This document shows, piece after piece, positions 22,375-31,031 of a DNA stretch of 53,560 nt (position 1 is its first letter; each line of letters starts with the position of its first letter). The DNA is from ZC4RG30 sp964455685 (GTDB taxonomy: Bacteria > Pseudomonadota > Gammaproteobacteria > Steroidobacterales > Steroidobacteraceae), in the NCBI GenBank assembly GCA_964455685.1, contig CAYVZE010000007.1, forward strand, positions 1-53,560, written 5' to 3'. The notes under the pieces were generated by a model, which was not told the DNA's origin, made no database searches, and worked only from the letters and a program-made list of their open reading frames with translations. A program made the translations under genes and the position numbers.

Positions 22375-25254
22375 ATGTCCAGTCACTTGCGTCACTCTCA
22401 TCTTGCGCCCGCTGCGGCGAAACCGGCGGCATGGCGCGTTTCGCTGGCCGTCGCAACGGCCATCGCTGCCGGCGCGGCCACCTGGCCCGCCATGGCGGCG
22501 GATGCGGAGGATGAGAATGAACTCCTCGAGGTAGTGGTCACCGGTTCGCGCATCATCCGCGAGGGCATGACTTCGCCCACCCCGGTGACCGAGCTTTCCA
22601 CCGAGGAGCTGCTGCAGACCAACCCGCAGTCGGTCGCGCAGGCGCTGGCCTCGCTGCCGGCGATGACCGGCTCGACCACGCCGAAGACCATCGGCGGCCG
22701 CTCCACCGTGGGCCCGGGCAGCTTCCTGAACCTGCGTAACCTCGGCAGCAACCGCAACCTGGTGCTGCTCGACGGCCGTCGCCTGGTGCCCGCCAACGTG
22801 GCCGGCAACACCGACGTGAACCTGCTGCCGCAGGGCCTGATCAAGAACGTCAACGTGGTGACCGGCGGCGCCTCGGCGGCCTACGGTTCCGACGCCGTGG
22901 CCGGCGTCACCAACTTCATCCTCGACACGCGCTTCGAGGGACTGCGCGCCGACCTCAGCGGCGGCATCTCCACCCGCGATGACGCCGGCTACCGCCGTGT
23001 CGCGCTGGCCGGCGGCACCTCCTTCCTCGACGGCCGCCTGCACGTGATCGGCTCCTTCGACTGGCGCGACAGCTCGCAGGCCTACAAGGAGAACCGCGCC
23101 TGGGCCAGCCGCTACTGCGCCACCATCTCCATCCCCGGCGTTACGCCGGCGACGCAGTCGCCGTCGAACCCGCGCCAGACCATCGCCTGCAATGTCAGGC
23201 AGCCGATCGCGTCCTACGGCGGCGCCATCCTGTCCGGGCCTCTGGTGACCGACGACCAGGGCATCACCTTCGGCGAGGGCGGAGTGCCCATGCCGTTCCT
23301 GTACGGCAGTTACCGCACCAACTCGCTGATGGTGGGCGGCAGCGGCAACTACGTGGGCGACACGGCCAACTTCAACACGCCCACCGACAACAAGGTGTAC
23401 TTCACGCACATCACCTACGACGTGACCGACAACGTCGAGGCCTTCGTGCAGGGCACCTTTGCCACGGCCGACTCGAACTACACGCAGACGCCGCCGTACT
23501 TCTACAGCACCACCCCGCTGAACATCTTCAGCGGCAATGCCTTCCTGCCGGCCAGCATCCAGCAGCGCATGGACGACCTGGGCGTCGCCAGTTTCGCGCT
23601 GGGCATCGTGCCCAAGGACTGGGGCAACATCGACCTGAAGTCCAGCTACCAGGCCTGGGACATCACCGGCGGCCTGAAGGGCAAGCTGTCCAACGGCTGG
23701 AACTGGGACGTGTACTACGAGCAGGGCCGCACCGCGTTCCGTCTCGACTACGAGCGGCAGATCTCGCTGTCGCGGCTGTACCGCGCCCTCGACGCCGTGC
23801 AGGCGCCGGACGGCACCATCGTCTGCGCCAGCGCGCTGGCCAACCCGGCCTATGCCGACTGCGTGCCGCTGAACCCCTTCGGCCCCGGTTCCGCCTCCAG
23901 GGCCGCGCTGGACTACATCCAGCCCGCCAATCAGCCGTGGAACTACAACATCATGCGGCAGAAGGTGATCGCGGCCAGCATCAACGGCGACCTGTTCCAG
24001 AACTGGGCCGGCACCGTCTCTGTTGGCGCGGGCCTGGAGCACCGCAAGCTCGACGGCGAGATCCTGTCGGACACCGCCTCCCAGATCGTGCCCGACCAGA
24101 CCGGCATCCGCGGCATGCCCGCGGCCTTCGTCGGCCGCGCGGGTGACTGGTCGACCAGCAACGTGCTGCCCATGGACGGCAAGTACGACGTCACCGAGGG
24201 CTTCGTCGAGGCACTGGTGCCGCTGGTGCGCGGCCTGTCCTTCATGCAGGCGCTGGACCTCAACGCCGCCTTCCGCATCACCGACTACTCGCAGAGCGGC
24301 ACGGTGAACACCTGGAAGGCGGGCCTGACCTGGAACATCACCGACAACGTCCTGCTGCGCAGCACGCGTTCGCGTGACATCCGCGCGCCCGGCATCGGCG
24401 ACCTGTACACGCTCGACAGCTCCGGCCCGGACAGCATCATCGACGACACGGTGAACGGCACGGGCCGCCGCCCGGTGGCGGTGATCCTCTCGGGCAACCC
24501 CGACCTCAAGCCCGAGGAGGCCGATACCTGGACCGTGGGCATGACCTACCAGTCCCGCTGGCTGCCCGGCTTCGCCATGACCGCGGACTACTACAACATC
24601 CGCATCAAGGACGCGCTGGACAGAGCAGGCCTGCAGGACATCGTGGATCGCTGCGCCCAGGGCCAGACCCAGTTCTGCGCCGACCTGGTCGGTCCCCCGG
24701 GTGCGTTCACCGGCGTGCGCACGCGCACCATGAACATCAGCAAGGCGCGGGTGCGCGGCATCGACCTCGATCTGAACTACCGCTGGAACATGGGCGGCGT
24801 CGATACCTCGCTGCGCATCGTGGGTTCGCGGCTGCTGGAGCAGTCCACCACCATGCCGACGGTCACCACCGAGATCTACACCGATCGCGTGGGTGACATC
24901 GGCAATGGCCTGCCGAAGTGGCAGGCGACGGCCTTCCTCAATGCCAACGTGGGCGCGGTGGGCCTCAACGCCAATGTCCGCTACATCGGCAAAGGCCTGC
25001 GCAACAGCACCTGGGTGCCGGGTGACATCGACCCGCGGTTCGAGAAGATCGGCAGCGTGACCACCTTCGACCTGGGTGCGCGCTACAGCCTGGACGTGAA
25101 GGGCAGCCCCGAGCTGTTCATCAACGTGCAGAACGTGTTCGACCGGGATCCGCCGCTGATCCCCTCGAGCCAGCTCGTGGGCCCGCAGACCAACGTGGCG
25201 CTGTACGACACCATCGGCCGCATGTTCAACGGCGGCGTGCGACTGCGCTTCTGA
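22375..25254 (+). CDS. TonB-dependent outer-membrane receptor (TBDR 3)
   Basis: The 959-residue protein has a long N-terminal signal (about 1-42, AMAA site), the plug entry LLEVVVTGSRII, plug motifs FLNLRNLG, VLLDGRRLVP and GGASAAYGSDAVAG, and a barrel ending in Phe. Its plug closely resembles that of TBDR 1 (SPTPVT..., LL.DGRR). The ATG at 22375 has taaggggga before it. Only 67 bases, with no terminator, separate it from the CoA-transferase, so it may be co-transcribed with the operon. It would then provide the outer-membrane step for the TRAP substrate. Confidence 0.93.
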   Translation: MSSHLRHSHLAPAAAKPAAWRVSLAVATAIAAGAATWPAMAADAEDENELLEVVVTGSRIIREGMTSPTPVTELSTEELLQTNPQSVAQALASLPAMTGSTTPKTIGGRSTVGPGSFLNLRNLGSNRNLVLLDGRRLVPANVAGNTDVNLLPQGLIKNVNVVTGGASAAYGSDAVAGVTNFILDTRFEGLRADLSGGISTRDDAGYRRVALAGGTSFLDGRLHVIGSFDWRDSSQAYKENRAWASRYCATISIPGVTPATQSPSNPRQTIACNVRQPIASYGGAILSGPLVTDDQGITFGEGGVPMPFLYGSYRTNSLMVGGSGNYVGDTANFNTPTDNKVYFTHITYDVTDNVEAFVQGTFATADSNYTQTPPYFYSTTPLNIFSGNAFLPASIQQRMDDLGVASFALGIVPKDWGNIDLKSSYQAWDITGGLKGKLSNGWNWDVYYEQGRTAFRLDYERQISLSRLYRALDAVQAPDGTIVCASALANPAYADCVPLNPFGPGSASRAALDYIQPANQPWNYNIMRQKVIAASINGDLFQNWAGTVSVGAGLEHRKLDGEILSDTASQIVPDQTGIRGMPAAFVGRAGDWSTSNVLPMDGKYDVTEGFVEALVPLVRGLSFMQALDLNAAFRITDYSQSGTVNTWKAGLTWNITDNVLLRSTRSRDIRAPGIGDLYTLDSSGPDSIIDDTVNGTGRRPVAVILSGNPDLKPEEADTWTVGMTYQSRWLPGFAMTADYYNIRIKDALDRAGLQDIVDRCAQGQTQFCADLVGPPGAFTGVRTRTMNISKARVRGIDLDLNYRWNMGGVDTSLRIVGSRLLEQSTTMPTVTTEIYTDRVGDIGNGLPKWQATAFLNANVGAVGLNANVRYIGKGLRNSTWVPGDIDPRFEKIGSVTTFDLGARYSLDVKGSPELFINVQNVFDRDPPLIPSSQLVGPQTNVALYDTIGRMFNGGVRLRF

Positions 25255-25276
25255 CCAGCCGGGAAAACCGGCGGGG

Positions 25277-25296
25277 GCCGCGCCTTACGGCGCGGC
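25277..25296. terminator. Hairpin between convergent TBDR 3 and esterase genes
   Basis: gccgcgcc/ggcgcggc (25277-25284, 25289-25296) with loop ttac; the loop includes the esterase stop codon. There is no T-run on the plus side. Likely a shared weak terminator. Confidence 0.4.
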
Positions 25297-26157
25297 TCCC
25301 TTCCGGGCCAGGACCTCGTCGAAGAACCCGAACACCCGCGGCCACACCATCGGCACCATGCTGCCGTGGTTGCCGTCCACTTCCAGATACTCCACGTCGA
25401 AGTTGCGCTCGCGCAGGAATCGCGCCAGCGCACGGCTGCCTTCCAGTGACGGCGTGGCGCCGGTGCCCTCGGTGATCAGGATGGGCATCCTGCGCAGGGA
25501 CTCGAAGGGATAGCTGCGCGCATCGACGAAGGGACCGGACATGGGCGCGATGGCGCGCCAGCGCTCCGGATAGCGCGCGGCCAGGTGCCAGGTGCCGCCG
25601 CTGCCCATCGAATGCCCGACCAGGAAGGTGCGCTCGCGGTCGGCGCCGTATTCCTCGGTGACCTTCTCCAGCACGGTGATGACATCCAGCTCGCTCAGCG
25701 CCAGCTCGCGACGCCGCTCCGGCGTGATCGCGGCCAGCTGCGAATCCGCAGCCTTCTCCTCGCCGAACACCGCCGGCAGGCGCAGCGGATTGCCGTAGGC
25801 ACCCAGCGGCGAGAAGCCCAGCGGCGATACCACGATGTAGCCATGCTGCTCGGCAAGCCTGGGGACCTGCCCGTCGGCCATGTCGAGGTAGGTGCGCTCG
25901 TTGGCGCCGGCGCCGTGCAGGAACAGGATGATGGGCAGGGAAGCCTTGCCGTCCCAGGTGGTGGGGACATAGATGCGGTACGGCAGCGTCTGGCCGGTGG
26001 GCGGGAAGACATACTCGCGCTGCTGGTCGCCGGTGGGCGGCGCGGCCGCCCAGCCGGGCATCGCCATCGCCGCGCACAGCACGGCCAGCAGCAGGGGAAC
26101 GAGGCGGCGCGGCGACGCCACGCGCCAGCCGCGCGTGGCCACCGCGCGATGAATCAT
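25285..26157 (-). CDS. Secreted alpha/beta-hydrolase esterase (PHB-depolymerase/feruloyl-esterase-like)
   Basis: The 290-residue precursor has a signal peptide (about 1-38). The core shows YRIYVPTTW, FLHGAGANERTYLD with the oxyanion-hole HG, the elbow GHSMGSGG (Ser183) and GNHGS (His264). The usual acidic residue after the sixth strand is not obvious (segment EGTGATPS). Family members hydrolyse polyester, acyl-sugar or aryl esters outside the cell. Start 26157 has gggagga ahead of it and overlaps the LysR stop (ATGA), so it is translated with the LysR gene; longer upstream starts are rejected because they bury the signal peptide. Confidence 0.82.
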   Translation of the reverse strand: MIHRAVATRGWRVASPRRLVPLLLAVLCAAMAMPGWAAAPPTGDQQREYVFPPTGQTLPYRIYVPTTWDGKASLPIILFLHGAGANERTYLDMADGQVPRLAEQHGYIVVSPLGFSPLGAYGNPLRLPAVFGEEKAADSQLAAITPERRRELALSELDVITVLEKVTEEYGADRERTFLVGHSMGSGGTWHLAARYPERWRAIAPMSGPFVDARSYPFESLRRMPILITEGTGATPSLEGSRALARFLRERNFDVEYLEVDGNHGSMVPMVWPRVFGFFDEVLARKGAAP

Positions 26158-27098
26158 GACAGCATCCTCCCGGCTTCCTGGGCCCTTCCCATGTCGCGGA
26201 ACGGCGCCTGCGACACGCAGCGCTGCGCCAGCATCACGAACTCGCGCACCAGTCGCGAGGTGTTGCCGCGCTTCCATGCCACCACGATGCTCACCTCGGG
26301 TGGCGCGTCATGCTCCAGCGGCCGCGACACCACGCCCGGCGGCAGCAATGCGCTGATCGACTCGGGCAGCAGCGCGAATCCCAGCCCCTCCTGCACCATC
26401 TGCAAGTGCCCCAGCACATTGTCCGCGCGCGAGACCGCGTGCATGCGGATCTCGGCCTCGCGATACAGCGCCGCGGCCGCTTCGTACAACTGCGGCGACA
26501 GCGAGCGCGGCAGCGTGATGCACGGCAGGTCGTCCAGCGCGTGCACCGGGATGGTCCGGCGGCTGGCCAGCGGATGGTGCTTGGGCAGCGCGATCACCAG
26601 CGGCTCGCGCAGCAGCTCGACCTCCTCCAGCCGCGGGTCATCCACCGGGCCGCGCATGAAGGCCACATCCAGCACCCCGGACAGCAGTCCCGCCACCGGC
26701 TCCACCGCGTAGCGGCTGTGCAGCACCAGGCGCAGATCCGGCAGCATCTCGGCCAGCAGCGGGCGAAGGGGCGGCAGGATGCGGGCATCCGCGGACGGGA
26801 AGGTGCCGACGGACAGCTCGCCCGCCTCCCCAGCCGCGGCCTTGCGCGCCAGCATGCGCGCATGCTCCACGCGGCCGAGGATGTCGCGCGCCTGCTGCAG
26901 GAAGATGCGGCCTGCATTGGTCATCGCCACGCGATGGTGGTTGCGCTCCAGCAGCTGCACGCCGAGGTCGGCCTCCAGGCGGCGGATCTGCTGGCTCAGC
27001 GAGGGCTGCGCCGTGTGCAGCCGCTCGGCGGCACGGGTGAAACTGAGCTCCTCGGCGACGGCCACGTAGTAGCGCAGGTGTCTAAGCTCCAGTGCCAC
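26154..27098 (-). CDS. LysR-family transcriptional regulator
   Basis: The protein has 314 residues with an N-terminal winged helix-turn-helix (LRHLRYYVAVAEELSFTRAAERL.TAQPSLSQQI pattern, residues 5-40) and a periplasmic-binding-like effector domain (about 90-300). The beginning is close to CatR/BenM-type regulators, which often sense aromatic acids, but the specificity cannot be read from sequence. The start is GTG with gggagg upstream. Sixteen bases separate it from the FGE-like gene upstream, and its stop overlaps the esterase start, so it lies in the middle of a three-gene minus-strand unit instead of being divergent from its target as is common for LysR genes. Confidence 0.92.
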   Translation of the reverse strand: MALELRHLRYYVAVAEELSFTRAAERLHTAQPSLSQQIRRLEADLGVQLLERNHHRVAMTNAGRIFLQQARDILGRVEHARMLARKAAAGEAGELSVGTFPSADARILPPLRPLLAEMLPDLRLVLHSRYAVEPVAGLLSGVLDVAFMRGPVDDPRLEEVELLREPLVIALPKHHPLASRRTIPVHALDDLPCITLPRSLSPQLYEAAAALYREAEIRMHAVSRADNVLGHLQMVQEGLGFALLPESISALLPPGVVSRPLEHDAPPEVSIVVAWKRGNTSRLVREFVMLAQRCVSQAPFRDMGRAQEAGRMLS

Positions 27099-27114
27099 TG
27101 CCGCTGACCTCCCT

Positions 27115-28035
27115 TCAGTCGAGCCATTTGGCCACGCGGAAGCCGAGGTAGTTGCGGCCGCGCGTGGTTGCCGGATACGGCGCGCCGCGGCGGGCCGATC
27201 GCTGCATGTACTCGTTGCTCATGAACGTGCCGGCACGGAACACGCGCACCATGCAGTCGCCGTTGGTGTTGGCGCTGCCGTCGGTGGGCGCGTTGGACAG
27301 GTCGTTCTCGAAGCAGTCCTGGGTCCACTCGAAGATGTTGCCGTGCATGTCGTACAGGCCCCAGGCATTGGGCGGGAACGAGGCCACCGGCGAGGTCTCG
27401 TCCACCCAGCGGTCGCGACCCTCGGCGTGCCCGCCGAGCTTGCCGCGCTCACGCAGGCCGAAATTGCCGTAGTTGTAGTCGAGCTTGTCGCCCCAGGGGA
27501 AGGCCGTGGTGGTGCCGGCACGCGCGGCGTACTCCCATTCCGCCTCGCTGGGCAAGTGGTAGGCATCGTTGCTGCCGGTCTTCCAGTTGAGCCATCCCAC
27601 GAACACCTGCGCGTCGTGCCAGCTCATGCCCACCGCGGGCCGGTTGCCGCGGCCGAAATCCCGGTAGTCGGGATTGGGCTGGCCGTCCATGCCCAGCTTC
27701 AACGCCTGCTCGATGGCGGCGTACTCGCACCAGTTGTCGCGGGCGCAGGCTTCCCACTGGTCCCAGGTCACCGGCGTCATGCCCATGGCGAAGGGGCGCG
27801 CGAAGGTGATGCGGCGCTGCTTCTCGTTGTCACGGCGGTCCGGCTCATCGGGCGGCGAGCCCATCAGGAAGGAGCCGGCCGGCAGCACCACCAGCTCGGG
27901 GCAGTTGCGGCACTCCTTGATATGCTCTCCGGGCTGCGGGGCCGGACCCTGCGCCGCCGACAGCGGCGCCACCACGGCGACCATGGCCACAGCCGGCAGC
28001 CACTTGCGCAACCACGACTGGTTCGCTGCTCTCAT
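27115..28035 (-). CDS. Exported formylglycine-generating-enzyme-fold protein (SUMF1/EgtB-like) without catalytic cysteines
   Basis: The 306-residue precursor has a signal peptide (about 1-28). FGE-sulfatase domain motifs are clear: VVLPAGSFLMGS, PVTWDQWEAC, RPAVGMSWHDAQVF, LPSEAEWEYAARAG, AFPWGD, GLYDMHGNIFEWT, RVFRAGTF and LGFRVAKW. In true formylglycine-generating enzymes two cysteines lie just before the LGFR segment; here that stretch (YMQRSARRGAPY) has none, and no sulfatase is nearby. It may therefore be a binding or structural version. Start 28035 is chosen for the signal peptide and the G-rich site before it. A possible promoter (TACAAT at 28128-28123) lies upstream. Confidence 0.83.
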   Translation of the reverse strand: MRAANQSWLRKWLPAVAMVAVVAPLSAAQGPAPQPGEHIKECRNCPELVVLPAGSFLMGSPPDEPDRRDNEKQRRITFARPFAMGMTPVTWDQWEACARDNWCEYAAIEQALKLGMDGQPNPDYRDFGRGNRPAVGMSWHDAQVFVGWLNWKTGSNDAYHLPSEAEWEYAARAGTTTAFPWGDKLDYNYGNFGLRERGKLGGHAEGRDRWVDETSPVASFPPNAWGLYDMHGNIFEWTQDCFENDLSNAPTDGSANTNGDCMVRVFRAGTFMSNEYMQRSARRGAPYPATTRGRNYLGFRVAKWLD

Positions 28036-28417
28036 ATCCCCCCCGGCAATTGCTGCGGCACCGGATCTCCCGGTTTTCAGGGCCGCGAGCTGTTGTTCAG
28101 TCGATGGAACCTTGGCCGGCCGATTGTAAGCACCTTCACAAAACCGGAAAAAATCATCTTCCCGGATCGGTAACGATCCACCGGACGAATTGATCGGAGC
28201 TGGCGCGGGAGTCACTTTCCGGCCGGGAGCCCTCCTGCGCGGGGCGTTTTGGCTGGCGCGGCAGCCACTTGCACCAGAAGGGCGCGGCAGGCAATGCCTG
28301 TCGAGGCAGCCCGCTTTCCCCGCTGCTGCAGCGGCCGGTCCCGGGACTGCAGCACACAAAAAAGCGCGGGCGCCCACCAGACGCCCGCGCTTGCCGGTCA
28401 GCGGATCGGGATCGACT
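28036..28417. other. Gap between FGE-like gene and TBDR 4, no gene
   Basis: No gene is supported in these 382 bases. On the minus strand it holds a possible promoter for the FGE-like gene: -10 TACAAT (28128-28123), with TTTTCC 17 bases ahead (28151-28146), a poor -35. It also holds the terminator of TBDR 4 at 28358-28392. The long open frame reaching 28377 is an N-terminal extension without a signal peptide. Confidence 0.5.
28358..28392 (-). terminator. Rho-independent terminator of TBDR 4
   Basis: Read on the minus strand: an 11-bp stem (28392-28382 with 28372-28362; aagcgcgggcg/cgcccgcgctt) and a 9-base loop, closing with a run of six T (28363-28358, overlapping the stem end). Confidence 0.85.
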
Positions 28418-30841
28418 TCAGAACCGGTACGATGCGGTCACGCCATAGGTCCGGGGCTGCAGCCAGGTCACGCCGATCAACCGTCCGGTCGCCAGCGCGA
28501 AGGTGCTGCTGGGCCGGTCGACATCGCCCAGGTTCTTGCCCCAGAGCTGCACGTCGAGGCGGCCGTCGGCCGTGCTGTACTTCAGTGCAGCGTCGACCAG
28601 CGTGTACGCCGCGGCGCTCTCGATCTCGCGCTCGTACTCGCTGAAGTACACCCGGCTGCGGTGCGACACGTCACCGGTGAGCGACAGCGTGCCGCCGGCG
28701 AACACCGGCGTCGGGATGATGTACTGGAGATGGGCATTCCACGCCCACTTCGGCGTGTTGCGCACCTGGTTGCCGGCGAGCTGGATCTCGCCGCTGCCGG
28801 GCGAGCCGGGCAGCGTGGGATCGGGGTTCTCGTCCGGGTCCCATTGCGGCGCGCCCGGCGTGAGCACATTGCCGGGATGCAGCGGATCGAGGGTGAGGAA
28901 GTCCTCGAAGGTGGCGTCTGTGTACGACACGCCACCGCTGATGGTCAGGCCCCGCGCGATGCGGCCGGCCAGTTCCAGCTCCACGCCCCTGGCCTCGGTC
29001 GAGGCGGCGTTCTCGAAGATGGTCTGGTAGCCGGTGGGACCGCCGGCAATGGTCTTGTTCAGCTGCGCACCCTTGAGGTCATAGGTGTACAGCGCCAGGT
29101 TGGCCGTGAGCCTGCGGTTGAACATCGAGGACTTGATGCCCAGTTCGTGGTTCGACAGCTTCTCCGGGTCGACGATCACCGTGCTGAACGCGGCGTTCTC
29201 GCCCGAGCCCGCCTTGAAGCCCTCGGCATAGTTGTAATAGACCAGCGTGTTGTCGTTTGGCTCCCACGACAGGCCCGCGCTGGGCGTGAACTCCTTGAAC
29301 TTGCGCTCATTGGCGTACACCGCGCCGGAAATGGTCGGCGCGGCATTGATCACCGGACCGGCGCCGCCCGCGGCGATCACCACCGAGATGTTCTGGGTGT
29401 CGACCTTCTCGTGGCTGTAGCGGCCGCCGAGCTTCAGGGTCCACTTCGACAGGCCCTCGTCGAACATGCCGAGGTTGAAGTTGGCCTCGCCGAAGCCGGC
29501 GATGGCGCGCGTGCCGAGGTTGGACTTGGTGCACACGCGCTTGGGCGCGCGCACGTTGCCGTCGAGCCCTTCCGGACCGTAGCCGCAGAGGTGGTAGGCC
29601 AGGTCCAGCAGCCCCAGCGCCTCCAGCTTGGCGATGTTGGACTGCAGGCCGTCCTGGCGCGCCAGGCCCACGTTGTCGATGGGCCATTGCCGCTCGTGGA
29701 AGTAGTAGATGCCGCCGACCACGTCGACGTAGTCCCCCTGCCAGTTCAGCTGCAGCTCGTTGCTGAACTGCCGGCTGTCGATGCGGCGCTCCTGCACCGT
29801 GCTCGGATAGGCCGCCGTGCCCGGCCCCTGGATCGCCGACAGGTCCAGGTCCTGGAACAGCGAGGTGCGGAAGTCGCGGAAATTGGTGATGTTGGTCAGC
29901 GACAGGGTGTCGGTGAGCTGCGCGCGCAGCGTGCCGGTCAGCGCCCAGGTCTTTGTCTGCGTGCCCGGCTGGACCTCGCTGGCCAGGTCACGCGGGTTGG
30001 TGGCATAGCCGCCCTCGCCCAGCGGCGCCAGTCGCGGAACACCGGGGAAGGAAGCGCGCAGGTAGTGCACTGCGCCGGAGCTGTCGTCCTGGCGGAAGTA
30101 CTCGCCGGTCAGCAGGTAGCTCAGCGAATCGCTGAAGTTGTACTGCAGGTGCGCACGCGCCATCGAGCGGTTCAGGTCATCGACATCGGCGCCGCTGACC
30201 GGGTTCACGCCGAAACCGCCGCGGTTCTCGTCCTTGACCGCGACACGGAACAGCAGGTTGTCGGTGAGCGGGCCGCCGAAGGCCGCCTCGAGGTTCAGCA
30301 GGTCGTAGTTGCCGGCAGTGACGCGCGCATAGCCTTCGTAATCGCGCGTGGGCTTGGCGGTGACCAGGTTGATCGAACCGCCGGTGGCATTGCGGCCATA
30401 CAGCGTGCCCTGCGGGCCACGCAGCACCTCGACGCGCTGCAGGTCGAACAGCGATGTGAGCTGCGCCTCGGCGCGCGATACCACGGCGCCGTCCACGTGC
30501 AGCGCCACCGCGGTGGCGTTGCCGGTGGTGGAGGTATTGGCGCCCACGCCGCGCACGAAGATCTTGGCCTGGTTGAAATCATTGCCGAAGTTCACCGAAG
30601 GCACGATGACCTGCAGGTCCTGCAGGTTGTTCACCTGCGCGTCGAGGATGCGCTCGGCATCAATGGCGGCCACTGCGGAGGTGACGTCCTGGATGCCGCT
30701 TTCACGCTTGGTCGCGGTGACGACGATCTCCTCCAGCTCGAAGATCTCGTTGTCACCGGCGTCCTGGGAGAAGACGGGCACGGCGGCGCAGGCAATGGCG
30801 AGCGCAACGCTGGCCCGGACGGAAAGTGTCGATGCATTCAC
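28418..30841 (-). CDS. TonB-dependent outer-membrane receptor (TBDR 4)
   Basis: The 807-residue protein has a signal peptide, the plug entry ELEEIVVTATKRE, plug motifs IFVRGVGAN, VALHVDGAVVSR, VEVLRGPQGTLYGRNATGG and a barrel ending YRF. The VTATKRE...GPQGTLYGRN signature puts it in the FecA/pesticin-like group common in sphingomonads and Steroidobacter, distinct from TBDRs 1-3. The start is GTG at 30841, 5 bases after gaggagag; a TTG 18 bases upstream is in frame but poorly placed. A rho-independent terminator follows. The ligand is unknown. Confidence 0.92.
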   Translation of the reverse strand: MNASTLSVRASVALAIACAAVPVFSQDAGDNEIFELEEIVVTATKRESGIQDVTSAVAAIDAERILDAQVNNLQDLQVIVPSVNFGNDFNQAKIFVRGVGANTSTTGNATAVALHVDGAVVSRAEAQLTSLFDLQRVEVLRGPQGTLYGRNATGGSINLVTAKPTRDYEGYARVTAGNYDLLNLEAAFGGPLTDNLLFRVAVKDENRGGFGVNPVSGADVDDLNRSMARAHLQYNFSDSLSYLLTGEYFRQDDSSGAVHYLRASFPGVPRLAPLGEGGYATNPRDLASEVQPGTQTKTWALTGTLRAQLTDTLSLTNITNFRDFRTSLFQDLDLSAIQGPGTAAYPSTVQERRIDSRQFSNELQLNWQGDYVDVVGGIYYFHERQWPIDNVGLARQDGLQSNIAKLEALGLLDLAYHLCGYGPEGLDGNVRAPKRVCTKSNLGTRAIAGFGEANFNLGMFDEGLSKWTLKLGGRYSHEKVDTQNISVVIAAGGAGPVINAAPTISGAVYANERKFKEFTPSAGLSWEPNDNTLVYYNYAEGFKAGSGENAAFSTVIVDPEKLSNHELGIKSSMFNRRLTANLALYTYDLKGAQLNKTIAGGPTGYQTIFENAASTEARGVELELAGRIARGLTISGGVSYTDATFEDFLTLDPLHPGNVLTPGAPQWDPDENPDPTLPGSPGSGEIQLAGNQVRNTPKWAWNAHLQYIIPTPVFAGGTLSLTGDVSHRSRVYFSEYEREIESAAAYTLVDAALKYSTADGRLDVQLWGKNLGDVDRPSSTFALATGRLIGVTWLQPRTYGVTASYRF

Positions 30842-31031
30842 GGGTGCTCTCCTCAGCAAGATGTTGGTGAGGCCAAGGGTTGGACCGTGTGATTTATGCG
30901 ACTGGCAGGCCCGGATGTCCAGTTACGGCTTGTGCCTATGCAGGACAGCCGGGAATGCGGGCAGAATCGCAGGCACGAAGGCGCCGCGCGGCGATGCCCC
31001 CCCGCATCGCCGCGCGATGGGGCAGGCGGGA

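Noticed and set aside
27115..28035. Annotation as a sulfatase-activating enzyme
   Set aside because: The catalytic cysteines before the LGFR segment are missing and there is no sulfatase gene in the window.
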